This document shows, one piece after another, positions 9,012 to 18,165 of a stretch of DNA of 64,000 nucleotides (the stretch's first letter is position 1; each line of letters begins with the position of its first letter). A program made the translations under genes and the position numbers. A model generated the notes under the pieces. It saw nothing but the letters and a program-made list of their open reading frames with translations. It had not been told where the DNA came from and did no database searches. This stretch comes from Rhodospirillaceae bacterium SYSU D60007 (GTDB taxonomy: Bacteria; Pseudomonadota; Alphaproteobacteria; Reyranellales; Reyranellaceae), in assembly GCA_003574685.1 (NCBI GenBank), contig QOCQ01000005.1, forward strand, positions 62,001-126,000. Direction: 5' to 3'.

Positions 9012-9878
9012 TCACGCGAATTCGAGGTTCATTTCGCCGCACAGGTTGCCGTGCTTGTCGGCTGCCCAGGCGCGCATGCGGCCATCCTGCGCCGCAGAAC
9101 CGCGCAACGATACCGGATCGCCGACCCAGAGCGGATAGGTGAGCCGCGCCGTGAGGCCGCGCAGTTCGGAGGGTGCACGCTTTAGCGCCGCATCGATCAT
9201 GAGCTGCATGGTGAGCCCGCCATTGTGCACGGTGTGCTCGTAGCCCTCGACGCTGCGGGCGTAGTCGGCATCGTAGTGGATGCGATGCGCATTCCACGTA
9301 ATGGCCGAGTAGCGGAACACCAGCGTCTCCGACAATAGCACAGTGTCAGCCCAGGCATGGTCGGTGGGCGCGGCGGCGGGCACGGTCGCGGTGGTCTTCT
9401 GTCCCGGCGGCGTCGCTTCGCGGTAGATCGCGTCGAACTCGTCGACAGCAAGGACCTTGCCGGCCTGCTCGATGGTATTGCGCAGGGTCAGCACGAAGAT
9501 GCTGCCCGACCGGCCGGTCTTGGGCACGATGTCGACGACCTCCGACCTGCGCACCGCCGGCTGGGCGGCCCGCAGGCGGCCCATGACCTTGAGCCGCCTG
9601 CCCGCGCCCATGCGCCGCGGCATGGGAATGGGCGGCAGGACCACGCCGCCTTTCGCGTGGCCGTCCTCGCGCAGGTCCGACTGGCGGGCGTTGTCGGCGA
9701 AGAACATCGAGAACCAGTGCGGCGGCAGCTCCGTGCCGGACCGGAACGCCTCGGGGTCAAGATCGAGCATCGCCGCAATGCGGCGCACCATCGGCAGGCC
9801 GATGTCATCCTCGATGATCCGCACGCGCCCGATCCACGGACGCAACGTGGTCATCGCCTCGTCGAGACTGGTGGTCAT
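9012..9878 (-). CDS. FAS1-like dehydratase/MaoC-type hydratase (mesaconyl-C4-CoA hydratase-like)
   Basis: A 288-residue double-hotdog protein. The N-terminal FAS1-like dehydratase domain includes LPPHWFSMFFADNARQSDL, a signature of HTD2/mesaconyl-C4-CoA hydratase relatives. The C-terminal MaoC-like hotdog has FRYSAITWNAHRIHYDADYA with Asp/His residues of the hydratase active site, then GYEHTVHNGGLTMQLM. It should hydrate an enoyl-CoA. ATG at 9878 is preferred over the TTG six bases upstream. It lies nine bases after the LLM gene on the same strand and is separated from caiB by repeat copy 1. Together with the CoA-transferase and lyase it completes an activation-hydration-cleavage set. Confidence 0.88.
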   Translation of the reverse strand: MTTSLDEAMTTLRPWIGRVRIIEDDIGLPMVRRIAAMLDLDPEAFRSGTELPPHWFSMFFADNARQSDLREDGHAKGGVVLPPIPMPRRMGAGRRLKVMGRLRAAQPAVRRSEVVDIVPKTGRSGSIFVLTLRNTIEQAGKVLAVDEFDAIYREATPPGQKTTATVPAAAPTDHAWADTVLLSETLVFRYSAITWNAHRIHYDADYARSVEGYEHTVHNGGLTMQLMIDAALKRAPSELRGLTARLTYPLWVGDPVSLRGSAAQDGRMRAWAADKHGNLCGEMNLEFA

Positions 9879-9887
9879 CGCCAACCC

Positions 9888-10982
9888 TCAGGCAGCCGCC
9901 TTTGCCGACTTCGCCGGACCCCATGACTTGAGCACCGGCAGGACCTCCTTGGCGAACAGCCGCAGGCCGCGTTCCGAGACCTCGAAGGGCGTGCCCCCGA
10001 AGCGGAAGGCGATGTTCAACTCGAAATCGCCCACGACCTTCCGGCGTTCCTCCAGCCCGCGCAGGATCTTGTCGGGCGTGCCCCAGCTCGCCGCCTGCAT
10101 AAAGCCGGCGACGGCGCCGTCGAGGCCACCCTTGCGCGCGATCTCGGCCTTCTGCTGGTAGGCGTCGTAGCCCTTCACTGTCTTGAAATGCTCGCCGAGG
10201 AACTCGTAGTGGTAGAAATTGCTCTCCACGAACTTGCCCTGGTACCGGCGCGCCTCGTCCTCCAGCGTGGCAACGTCCGTGCCGCAGACGCAGAAATCCG
10301 TCAGCATGACATGCGGCGGCTCGGTGCCATGGAACTCGCGGTGAAGCTGCCGGCCGCGCTCGATCGTCGGCGCCCGCATCTCCCAGGGCCGGTCCGCGAA
10401 CATCACCATGTGCGCACCAAGCTTCGCGGCCGAGATCACGGAGTCCTCGCTGGAAGCCACGGCGTAGATGCGCCCGTCGAACGAGTGCTGCGGCCGCGGG
10501 CGGATCTCGGTGCGCGGCTGCCGGTAGTAAGGTCCATCACCCTCGATGAAGCCGGTCTTCAGCGCCTTGACGATCATGGGCGCGGCCTCGTCAAAGCGTG
10601 CGCGCGATTCATCCATGTTCAGGCGGAAGGCCGCGAACTCGCGCCGCGCCAGGCCGCGGCCCATGCCGAACCGCAGCCGGCCCTTGCTCAGCATGTCGAG
10701 CACGGAAACATTCTCGGCCACGCGCAGTGGGTCGTGCCATGGCAGGATCACGGCGGCGGTGCCGACATCGATATTCGGGCACAGCGCCGTCAGATAGGTC
10801 ATGAGCTGGACGTTATCGGGAACGAACGAATAGTCGTTGAAGTGATGCTCCGCCGACCACAGGCAGTCGAAGCCCAGATCGGCGGCCAGACGCGCCAGCC
10901 GGATCTCCTCGTCCCATACGCGATTGTCGGGGCAGTTCTCCCAGCCGTAGCTGGCGAACACCATCATCATGCCAACATCCAT
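9888..10982 (-). CDS. LLM-class flavin-dependent oxidoreductase
   Basis: A 364-residue bacterial-luciferase-like TIM-barrel protein. Typical stretches are LAADLGFDCLWSAEHHF near the N-terminus, VLDMLSKGRLRFGMGRGLARREF, and GTPDKILRGLEERR near the C-terminus. Such enzymes use reduced FMN or F420 to oxygenate or reduce small organics; substrate is unknown. The ATG at 10982 has AGGGAAG upstream; an in-frame GTG at 11030 would add 16 residues. It is first in the minus-strand group with the hydratase, and its upstream side is occupied by repeat copy 2. Confidence 0.9.
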   Translation of the reverse strand: MDVGMMMVFASYGWENCPDNRVWDEEIRLARLAADLGFDCLWSAEHHFNDYSFVPDNVQLMTYLTALCPNIDVGTAAVILPWHDPLRVAENVSVLDMLSKGRLRFGMGRGLARREFAAFRLNMDESRARFDEAAPMIVKALKTGFIEGDGPYYRQPRTEIRPRPQHSFDGRIYAVASSEDSVISAAKLGAHMVMFADRPWEMRAPTIERGRQLHREFHGTEPPHVMLTDFCVCGTDVATLEDEARRYQGKFVESNFYHYEFLGEHFKTVKGYDAYQQKAEIARKGGLDGAVAGFMQAASWGTPDKILRGLEERRKVVGDFELNIAFRFGGTPFEVSERGLRLFAKEVLPVLKSWGPAKSAKAAA

Positions 10983-11183
10983 GGCGGCGCTTCCCTGCAA
11001 GTCTGGTTCCGTCGCGGAAAATGCTTTCACGGAGTGACGGGCACCACAAGCGCCCAGCCATCCCCCACATGCAATGCCGCCAGCGCAAGACGCCGGCCCT
11101 GAAGCATCGCATCATGCTACGGTCGGCTTTCCCCTCACACCCTGGGCATTCACACATGAAACTCGGACCTGCGCGTTCTCATA

Positions 11184-11325
11184 AACCTTCCCCCGGAGGG
11201 GGAAGGTGGCGCGCAGCGCCGGAAGGGGGGTGCCGCAGCAAGCGCAGTGTCAAAGGCGGGACACCGGAGGTGTTGCGCCATCCCCCTTCCGCCCTTCGGG
11301 CACCTTCCCCCTCCGGGGGAAGGTT
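11184..11325. repeat. Dispersed palindromic intergenic repeat, copy 2 (inverted relative to copy 1)
   Basis: Arms of about 47 bases with the inner palindrome (ACCTTCCCCCGGAGGGGG and its complement) flank a core of about 50 bases. Read on the reverse strand the core begins GGGGGATGGCGCAACACCTC, matching copy 1 at 8872-8998 apart from scattered changes and about 15-20 extra bases. It lies between the divergent LLM and MFS genes, 24 bases upstream of the MFS start. The whole gap 10983-11349 is otherwise without a recognisable gene and must contain both promoters. Confidence 0.85.
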
Positions 11326-11349
11326 GTTCTTGCTGGGTGCAGGCTTCCG

Positions 11350-12558
11350 ATGAGCCGGCAACGCGCATGGGCTGCGATCCTCGCGGCCACGCTGCTCAAC
11401 CTGCCGATGGGCTCGCTCTATGCCTTCAGTGTCCTGCTGCGGCCACTGGAAGAAGCGCTGAATGCCACGCGTTCGGAACTATCCTTCGTCTTCGGCGTGG
11501 CGACCATCTGCTTCACGCTAGGCATGAACCTGGCGCCGCGCTTTTTCGGACTGGCATCCGCGGCCGTGCTGGTGGCGATCTGCGCCGTGGTCTGCACCAT
11601 CGGCGTCGCGCTGGCCGCAACGGCACAGAGCATTGCGACGCTGGCGATCGGCTACGGCGCGTTGTTCGGCACCTTTGGCGGTGCCGCCTACATCTTCGTG
11701 CAGCAGGGAATCAATCTGATCATCACCCGGCGGCAAGGGCTGGTGAACGGTTATATCATCAGCCTCTATCCGGCCGGCGCCATGATTGCCGCGCCTGCCT
11801 TCGGCTGGGCCCTGGCACGCTGGGACGTGCATGCGACACTGGCCGGGCTGGCGGCCGCCGTTGCCCTGACCGGGCTTGGCGCTACGCTGCTGGTGATGTA
11901 CGCCGGCGTGCGGTTGCCCCGCGCGAGCAGCACACCGGCGGACACGTCAGGCGCAACGCCGCGCGTGCGCATCTTCTGGCAGCTCTGGATCGTGTTCTTT
12001 CTCGCCGCAGCGGCCGGCCTCACCGTGCTCAGCCAGGCCGCGGGCATCATCCGCGCCTATGGTGCCGATCCCGAGGTTGCGCTGTTCGCCACGACGGCCA
12101 TCCCGGCGGCCATCGCGGCCGCCCGCATTGCCGGCGGCTGGCTGGTGGATCGCTTTGCGGTACCGCTGGTCATGGCGGCTGCGCACGTCTTGTCGCTGAT
12201 CGGCACGATTGCGCTGACACTGTGGCCCGCCCCGCTGGTATCGCCGGTAACCCTTGCGATGATCGGCGTCGGCTACGGGTTCATTTCCGGCGCGACGGCG
12301 GGCGCCATTGCGTTCTACTGGCCGGGCAGCGCCTATGGCCGCATCGCCAGCCGCATCTATATCGCCTGGTGTGCCGCGGCTATCACGCTTCCGGTGCTCG
12401 CAGGGTATCTCTTCGACCTCACAGGCGGCTACAGCCTGACTGTGATCGTCGCGGGCTGCGGTAACCTGCTGGGCATCGCGCTGGCGCTGGTCCTGCCGCG
12501 GCAATCGCGGACGTCGGGTGCAACGGAGGCAGTTGGCACCCGGCCCAGCCCGGCGTAG
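11350..12558 (+). CDS. MFS transporter, OFA-like (oxalate/formate antiporter family)
   Basis: A 402-residue integral membrane protein with about 12 hydrophobic segments. The first is WAAILAATLLNLPMGSLYAF; a large polar loop near residues 185-210 separates the two halves. The MGSLYAFSVLLRPLEE opening and the GGAAYIFVQQGINLIITRRQG segment resemble the OFA branch of the major facilitator superfamily, which exchanges carboxylates. The ATG at 11350 follows the end of the repeat by 24 bases, and upstream in-frame codons fall inside the repeat, so the shorter start was chosen. It is followed by the binding protein (35-base gap). Substrate is not defined, but a carboxylate would fit the neighbouring CoA chemistry. 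Confidence 0.87.
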   Translation: MSRQRAWAAILAATLLNLPMGSLYAFSVLLRPLEEALNATRSELSFVFGVATICFTLGMNLAPRFFGLASAAVLVAICAVVCTIGVALAATAQSIATLAIGYGALFGTFGGAAYIFVQQGINLIITRRQGLVNGYIISLYPAGAMIAAPAFGWALARWDVHATLAGLAAAVALTGLGATLLVMYAGVRLPRASSTPADTSGATPRVRIFWQLWIVFFLAAAAGLTVLSQAAGIIRAYGADPEVALFATTAIPAAIAAARIAGGWLVDRFAVPLVMAAAHVLSLIGTIALTLWPAPLVSPVTLAMIGVGYGFISGATAGAIAFYWPGSAYGRIASRIYIAWCAAAITLPVLAGYLFDLTGGYSLTVIVAGCGNLLGIALALVLPRQSRTSGATEAVGTRPSPA

Positions 12559-12593
12559 CCTGACGAGGCCTGCATCTACCCGCGAGGCGATCC

Positions 12594-14177
12594 ATGACGT
12601 CCCCTGCGTTCCGGCCGATCCGCGCCGCTCTTGGCGCGGTCGCGCTTGCGGCTTGCTTAACCACCGCCTCGATGGCCCAGACCACATTGCGCGCGGCGAT
12701 GCACTCGGATCTCAAGGTACTCGATCCTGTGTGGACGACGGCCCTGATCTCCACGCACCACGGCTATCTTGTCTACGACACGCTCTTCGCGCTCGACGAC
12801 AAGCTGCAGGTGCAGCCGCAGATGGTCGAGAAATACGAAGTAAGCCCGGACAAGCTTAGCTGGACGTTCACGCTGCGCGAGGGGCTGGAGTTCCACGACG
12901 GCACGCCTGTGACGGCCGAGGACTGCATCCAGTCGCTGAAACGCTGGGGCTCGCGCGATACCGTCGGCCAGAAGCTGCTGTCCCATGTCTCGGCCTTTAC
13001 TGCCGTGGATCCACGTACCTTCCGTATGCAGCTCAGGGAGCCCTACGGACTGGTGCTGCAGAGCCTGGGAAAATCAGGCTCCAACGTGCCGTTCATGATG
13101 CCCAAACGCGTGGCAGAAACCCCCGGCACCAACCAGATCGCCGATGCCATCGGCTCCGGGCCCTTCATCTTCAAGAAGGATGAATGGAAACCGGGCGAAA
13201 AGGTCGTTTACCTCAAGAACCCGAAGTACAAGCCGCGTGCCGAACCCGCTTCGGGCCTCGCCGGCGGCAAGATACCCGGTGTGGACCGTATCGAGTGGCT
13301 ATGGATCCCCGACGCGCAGACCCAGGTCAACGCGCTGCTTGGCGGTGAGATCGACATCATCGAGATCATTTCGCCCGACCTGCTGCCGCTACTGGGTGAC
13401 AGCCCCGACATCGAGATGCGCGTGGTCAATCAGGCCGGCCGGCAATACGCGATGCGCTTCAACACGCTGCACAAGCCCTTCGACAACCCGAAGGTCCGCG
13501 CGGCGGTGATGGTGGCGCTGGGGCAGAAGGAGTTTCTCGACGCCAACGTCGGGGATGCAAGGTGGTACCGCGAGTGCCGGTCGCTGTTCCCCTGCGGCTC
13601 GCCGCTGGAATCGACAAAGGGCTGGGAAGGCGTGCTGACCGGCGATGCCGCCAAAGCAAAGGCCCTGCTGGCGGAAGCGGGTTACGACGGCACACCGGCG
13701 GTGTTCCTGCATCAGACCGATACGTCCGGTCACAACAACCTCGCCACGGTCGGCAAGGCACAGCTTGAACGTGCCGGCCTGAAGGTCGATCTGCAACCGA
13801 TGGACTGGCAGACGCTGGTGGCGCGGCGCGCCAAGAAGGAGCCGCCGGCTCAGGGCGGCTGGAGCGTCTACTTCACATCGTGGAGCTCCGTCGATGTGCT
13901 CGATCCCGTGGCGGCGGCGTTCCTGAACGCCTCATGCGACAAGGCCACGTTCGGCTGGCCGTGCGATCCCGAGCTGGAGAAGCTGCGCGACCAGTACGCG
14001 AAGGAAACCGATCCTGAGAAGCAGAAGGCCATCGCCGAGGCAGTGCAGATGCGCGTGCTGGTCTATCCCACGCACGTGCCGCTGGGCCAGTTCACGACGC
14101 CCACGGCCTTGCGCAAGAACGTCACCGGCCTGCTGCAGGCCCCTTCCTTCGCGTTCTGGAACATCAGGAAAAAATAG
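12594..14177 (+). CDS. ABC transporter periplasmic substrate-binding protein, family 5 (peptide/glutathione type)
   Basis: A 527-residue protein with a Sec signal peptide (basic start, hydrophobic core AALGAVALAACLTTA, cleavage near ASMA-Q). It is followed by the SBP_bac_5 fold: LRAAMHSDLKVLDPVWTT, the family signature region SWTFTLREGLEFHDGTPVTA, and a long C-terminal lobe. It should bind peptides or other small organics in the periplasm. No permease or ATPase subunits are nearby, so it is an orphan binding protein unless they lie elsewhere. The next gene starts two bases after its stop. Confidence 0.93.
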   Translation: MTSPAFRPIRAALGAVALAACLTTASMAQTTLRAAMHSDLKVLDPVWTTALISTHHGYLVYDTLFALDDKLQVQPQMVEKYEVSPDKLSWTFTLREGLEFHDGTPVTAEDCIQSLKRWGSRDTVGQKLLSHVSAFTAVDPRTFRMQLREPYGLVLQSLGKSGSNVPFMMPKRVAETPGTNQIADAIGSGPFIFKKDEWKPGEKVVYLKNPKYKPRAEPASGLAGGKIPGVDRIEWLWIPDAQTQVNALLGGEIDIIEIISPDLLPLLGDSPDIEMRVVNQAGRQYAMRFNTLHKPFDNPKVRAAVMVALGQKEFLDANVGDARWYRECRSLFPCGSPLESTKGWEGVLTGDAAKAKALLAEAGYDGTPAVFLHQTDTSGHNNLATVGKAQLERAGLKVDLQPMDWQTLVARRAKKEPPAQGGWSVYFTSWSSVDVLDPVAAAFLNASCDKATFGWPCDPELEKLRDQYAKETDPEKQKAIAEAVQMRVLVYPTHVPLGQFTTPTALRKNVTGLLQAPSFAFWNIRKK

Positions 14178-14179
14178 GC

Positions 14180-14530
14180 ATGCGCATCCACAATCTTTAC
14201 GCCGACGCAAATGGCGAATCGCATTTCCGCGACATCGAGGTGGAATGGGCGGAGGAGACCGCCGCCGGCAGGCTGTCAAAGCGCCTGCCGGCCACCGGCA
14301 TCATCTTCCGCCAGGTGCCGCCGACATACGATCTCGACTGGCATCCCGCGCCGCGCCGGCAATATATCATCAATCTCGATGCCGGCGTGCAGCTCACGGC
14401 CAGCGACGGCGAGGTGCGCACCATCGGCGCCGGCGAGGTGATCCTCGTCGAGGACACGACCGGCAAGGGCCATCTCTCCAAGGCGCTGGACGGCAAGCTG
14501 CGCCACTGCATCTTCGTACCGATCGAGTAG
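14180..14530 (+). CDS. Small cupin-like protein
   Basis: A 116-residue protein predicted to form a single beta-barrel. RRQYIINLDAGVQLTASDGE and IGAGEVILVEDTTGKGHLS fit the second half of a cupin, where GxGEVxxxxDxxGxGH is common in uncharacterised cupin proteins; His near residue 98 could bind metal. Function is unknown. It starts two bases after the binding-protein stop, so the two are almost certainly co-transcribed, and it ends four bases from the convergent enolase-superfamily gene. Confidence 0.8.
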   Translation: MRIHNLYADANGESHFRDIEVEWAEETAAGRLSKRLPATGIIFRQVPPTYDLDWHPAPRRQYIINLDAGVQLTASDGEVRTIGAGEVILVEDTTGKGHLSKALDGKLRHCIFVPIE

Positions 14531-14534
14531 AACA

Positions 14535-15671
14535 TCAGCAGATGCGGTACTGCTCGACCACTGCCGGATCGAGCGCGATGCCCAGACCGGGACCGTCGGG
14601 CAGCAGAAGATGACCGTCGTCCAGTACAAGGGGTGTCTTCAGCAGACGGCTGCGCAGCGGATTGTCGCTCAGGTCGTACTCGACCAGCGTCGGGTACGGG
14701 ACATTGTCGCCATGCGGCGTGACCGGCAATGACGCCACAAGGTGCAGGGCTGCGGTCAGCCCGACCGCACCGCCCCAGGCGTGCGGCGAGACCCGCAGGT
14801 TCGCGGCCTGGGCCAGTAGCGCAATACGCCGCGCCTCCGTCAGACCGCCTACGGTCGGAACGGATGGCTGCACGATATCGACGCAGCGGCCGTCGATGAG
14901 CTGGCGGAAATCGCGCAACGTGTAGTGCGCCTCGCCGGCGGCAATGGAGATGGGCGAGCGCGCCCGCAACTCGGCGTAGCCGCGCAAATCCGAAGGCGGC
15001 AGCGGCTCCTCCAGCCAGTGGATGTCATAGCGCTCGATGGCGCGGATGCAGGCCAGCGCCATGTCGACGGTATAGTTGCCGTTGACGTCAACGATCAGCA
15101 GGGCATCGTCGCCCAGCGTCTCGCGTGCAAGCCGGCAACGCGCCGCATCGTCGCGCGGCCCCCGCCCGATCTTGATCTTCGCGCCCATGTAGGGGTGGGC
15201 TTTGACCTCGGCGAGCTGCTGTTCGAGCTGGTTCGACGGGTCCTTCGAAAAGAAGCCGGTGGAGGCGTAAACCGGAAGCCGCGTCGTGGCACAGCCGCCC
15301 ATCAGGTCGCAGACGCGCACGCCGTGCGTTTTGCCGATGGCGTCATACAGCGCGACGTTGATGCCCGACAGGCACGCCGTAAGCTGGTTCTGGGCACCCA
15401 GATGGTAGAGGCGGTTGCGAATCGCTGCCTCGACATGGTCGAAATCGTAGATCGACCGGCCGAGGAACCAGGGCTCGAGCATGCGGAAATAGCCGGCGGA
15501 AACCCTGGGGTCGCCGAAGACCTCGCCGATTCCGCTCACGCCCTGATCGGTCTCGATCTCGACGATACCGCCCATCCGGCGGTTGCCGATGGCACGCGAC
15601 ATGCCGAACGCCTTCTCCGGCGGCATGACGTACTCAAGGCCGACAAACGCGAGGCGCCTGACTGCGGGCAC
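14535..15671 (-). CDS. Mandelate racemase/muconate lactonizing enzyme family protein (enolase superfamily)
   Basis: A 378-residue enolase-superfamily enzyme with all expected active-site residues. These are Lys165-x-Lys167 in GAKIKIGRG, metal ligands Asp195 (IVDVNGNY), Glu221 (EEPLPPSD) and Glu247 (IAAGEAHY), Asp265 and His297 in VSPHAWGG. The KxK plus His arrangement fits the mandelate racemase group: racemases and sugar-acid or related dehydratases abstracting a proton alpha to a carboxylate. The start is GTG at 15671, supported by GGGGAGGAAT just upstream. It is divergent from lptD with a 230-base gap. Substrate unknown. Confidence 0.9.
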   Translation of the reverse strand: MPAVRRLAFVGLEYVMPPEKAFGMSRAIGNRRMGGIVEIETDQGVSGIGEVFGDPRVSAGYFRMLEPWFLGRSIYDFDHVEAAIRNRLYHLGAQNQLTACLSGINVALYDAIGKTHGVRVCDLMGGCATTRLPVYASTGFFSKDPSNQLEQQLAEVKAHPYMGAKIKIGRGPRDDAARCRLARETLGDDALLIVDVNGNYTVDMALACIRAIERYDIHWLEEPLPPSDLRGYAELRARSPISIAAGEAHYTLRDFRQLIDGRCVDIVQPSVPTVGGLTEARRIALLAQAANLRVSPHAWGGAVGLTAALHLVASLPVTPHGDNVPYPTLVEYDLSDNPLRSRLLKTPLVLDDGHLLLPDGPGLGIALDPAVVEQYRIC

Positions 15672-15901
15672 GGCATTCCTCCCCGAACCGCTATCGCCGC
15701 GAGCTCTGTATCAGGTCGCCGCTGCCTGATGCAATTGCGGCTGGAGTCAAACGACGGATGACTTGCCGGGACCGGCTGCTTATGATCCGCGCCGCATTCT
15801 TTCTGGCGGCCGGGGGCGCGGGTGAAGAAGAACAGCGGGCCATCGCACTGCGTCACGCGCGCAAGCTGTCGAACAACACATTGTTGATCCCGCCGGTGCC
15901 C

Positions 15902-18145
15902 GTGATTCGCGTGCGTTCCCTCGTTCTCCTGGCTCTGGTGCTGGCTGCCGTCCTTACGGCCGCGTCCGCATCGGCGCAGGTCACGCCCGACCGCAGGCCC
16001 GACCGGACCGATCCCGACCGCCAGCGGCGACAACCCGTGCTGGCGCCACGCGACATGCCGAGCGCCGAGAAGCCGGTGCTATTGCAGGCCGACCAGATCA
16101 CCTACGACCGGACGGCCGACACGGTGACGGCCAGAGGCAGTGTCGAGCTGTCGCAGAACGATCGCATCCTGCAGGCAGACCGGGTCATCTATGACCGCAA
16201 GCGGGACGTGATGACCGCGATCGGCAACGTCCGCATCATCGAGCCGACGGGCGAGGTGCTGTTCGCCGAGCAGATGGAGGTTACCGGCGATCTCAAGCGC
16301 GGCGCCGCCCGCGACATCCGGGTCCGGCTCGCCAACGACGCGCGTCTTGCCGCAAACCAGGGCGAATTTGCCGAGGGCGAGGCACAGGATGGCCGCATCA
16401 CCACCATCCGCAGGGCCGTGTACTCGCCGTGCGATCCTTGCGAAAAGGACCCCATGCGCGCCCCGCTATGGCAGCTCAAGGCGGCGCGTGTCGTGCACGA
16501 CCAGGCGAAGAAGGACATCTACTTCTACGATGCGACCCTGGAGTTTTTCGGCGTGCCGGTGGCATGGACGCCCTATTTCGCCCATGCCGATCCCAGCGTG
16601 AAGCGGCGCTCCGGCCTTCTCGCGCCGGTGTTCGAGAGTTCACAGGATCTCGGGCTCGGCATGACGCTGCCCTATTTCGGCATAATCGACGAAACCGCCG
16701 ACATAACGCTCTATCCGCGCTTCCTGACGGAACGCGGCCTGCACATGTCTGCCGAGCTGCGCAAGCGCTTCGGCCAGGGTGAGCTTCGGATCAAGGGATC
16801 GGCAATCCGCGACTGGTTTCATGACCGGCAGGGTCCCGAGCTGCGCGGCCATGTGTTCGGCTCCGCCCGGTACAACATCAACGAGGACTGGCGTGCCGGC
16901 CTTGACCTGCAGCGCGCGTCCGACAAGACGTATCTGCGCTTCTACGACATCAACAGCGATGCCTTTCTGACCAGCCGCGCCTGGGCGGAGACATTCAGGG
17001 GGCGCAGCTATGGATCGATCTTCTCCTATGCCTTTCAGGAGATGCGGTCCAACGTCGCGCAGCGCAATGCGCCCTACGTCGTACCGCTGGCCAGCTACAG
17101 CTTTGTCGGCGAGCAGACCGGTTTCGGTGGCCATTTCCTCGCTGATGCCAACCTGCGCAATGTGTTCCGCGAGGAAGGCGCCGACAGCACGCGGTTCCTG
17201 GTACGCTTCGGCTACGATTTCTCACGTATCACCCGCGATGGCCATGTCTTCAACGTGCTCGCAACGGTACGGGGAGACGTCTACGACATCAGCAATGCGG
17301 TCGATCCGGAAAACCCCGCCAACCGCTTCAGCGGCATGAAGGCACGCATCTTCCCGCAGCTTTCCGCCGACTGGCGCTATCCGCTGATGCGTCGCGCCGG
17401 CGAGCGCTCGTATTTCACGGTCGAGCCGATGGTCGGGTTCGTCGTCGCACCCACGATCGGGCGGCAATGGGAGATCCCCAACGAGGATTCCGTCGACCAG
17501 GTGTTCGACGAAACCAACCTGTTCAGCCCCAACCGCAACACCGGCGATGACCGTCTGGAAGGCGGCCAGCGCATCAACTACGGTTTGAAGCTCGGGTTGA
17601 ATGATGCCGGTGGCGGCGCAAGCTGGCTGTTCCTCGGCCAGAGTTACCGCTTCCAGCGCGATCCCTCGTTCCCCAGCGGCAGCGGACTGCGCTCGGGCCT
17701 GTCCGATCCGATCGCGGCGCTGTCCATCAATCCCGGGCGCTACTGGGACATCTTCGCGCGCCTGCAGGTGGACAAGGACAAGCTTACCCGCGTGCGGCAA
17801 GCGGATCTGCTGGCCAGTGCCGGACCGCGGGAATTCCGCGGCTTTCTTGGCTACATCCTTCTGCGCGACAATCTTGCCACCAGCACGTCGCTGGGCAACC
17901 GCTCGGAAGGCCGCCTGGGCTTTGTCGCCCGGCCGTTCAACAACTGGATTTTCACGGCCTGGGGCGCGCGTGATCTTGACCGGGGCGCCACACGCGAAAT
18001 CCAGGCCAAAATCGAGTATGAGGACGAGTGCTTTCTGATCGGCGTGCGGGTCGCGCGCCGCTATTTCACCGACAAGGAAATCAAACCCGACAACCGCATC
18101 GCCTTCCGCATCGTTCTGAAGCAGGTCACCGATACCGCGTTCTAA
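15902..18145 (+). CDS. lptD: LPS-assembly outer membrane protein LptD
   Basis: About 747 residues: signal peptide (VIRVRSLVLLALVLAAVLTAASASAQ, cleavage after ASA), a periplasmic OstA/LptA-like domain starting near VLLQADQITYDRTADTVTARG, a Cys-containing turn (SPCDPCEKDP), and the long C-terminal LptD beta-barrel domain. With LptE it inserts lipopolysaccharide into the outer leaflet. The start is uncertain: the GTG at 15902 places the signal peptide at the N-terminus, while an in-frame upstream extension of up to 48 codons exists with no clear ribosome site. An aldo/keto reductase follows 20 bases downstream. The usual surA/pdxA/lptFG neighbours are absent. Confidence 0.92.
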   Translation: MIRVRSLVLLALVLAAVLTAASASAQVTPDRRPDRTDPDRQRRQPVLAPRDMPSAEKPVLLQADQITYDRTADTVTARGSVELSQNDRILQADRVIYDRKRDVMTAIGNVRIIEPTGEVLFAEQMEVTGDLKRGAARDIRVRLANDARLAANQGEFAEGEAQDGRITTIRRAVYSPCDPCEKDPMRAPLWQLKAARVVHDQAKKDIYFYDATLEFFGVPVAWTPYFAHADPSVKRRSGLLAPVFESSQDLGLGMTLPYFGIIDETADITLYPRFLTERGLHMSAELRKRFGQGELRIKGSAIRDWFHDRQGPELRGHVFGSARYNINEDWRAGLDLQRASDKTYLRFYDINSDAFLTSRAWAETFRGRSYGSIFSYAFQEMRSNVAQRNAPYVVPLASYSFVGEQTGFGGHFLADANLRNVFREEGADSTRFLVRFGYDFSRITRDGHVFNVLATVRGDVYDISNAVDPENPANRFSGMKARIFPQLSADWRYPLMRRAGERSYFTVEPMVGFVVAPTIGRQWEIPNEDSVDQVFDETNLFSPNRNTGDDRLEGGQRINYGLKLGLNDAGGGASWLFLGQSYRFQRDPSFPSGSGLRSGLSDPIAALSINPGRYWDIFARLQVDKDKLTRVRQADLLASAGPREFRGFLGYILLRDNLATSTSLGNRSEGRLGFVARPFNNWIFTAWGARDLDRGATREIQAKIEYEDECFLIGVRVARRYFTDKEIKPDNRIAFRIVLKQVTDTAF

Positions 18146-18165
18146 AGCGAGAGAGAGGAGACGCC

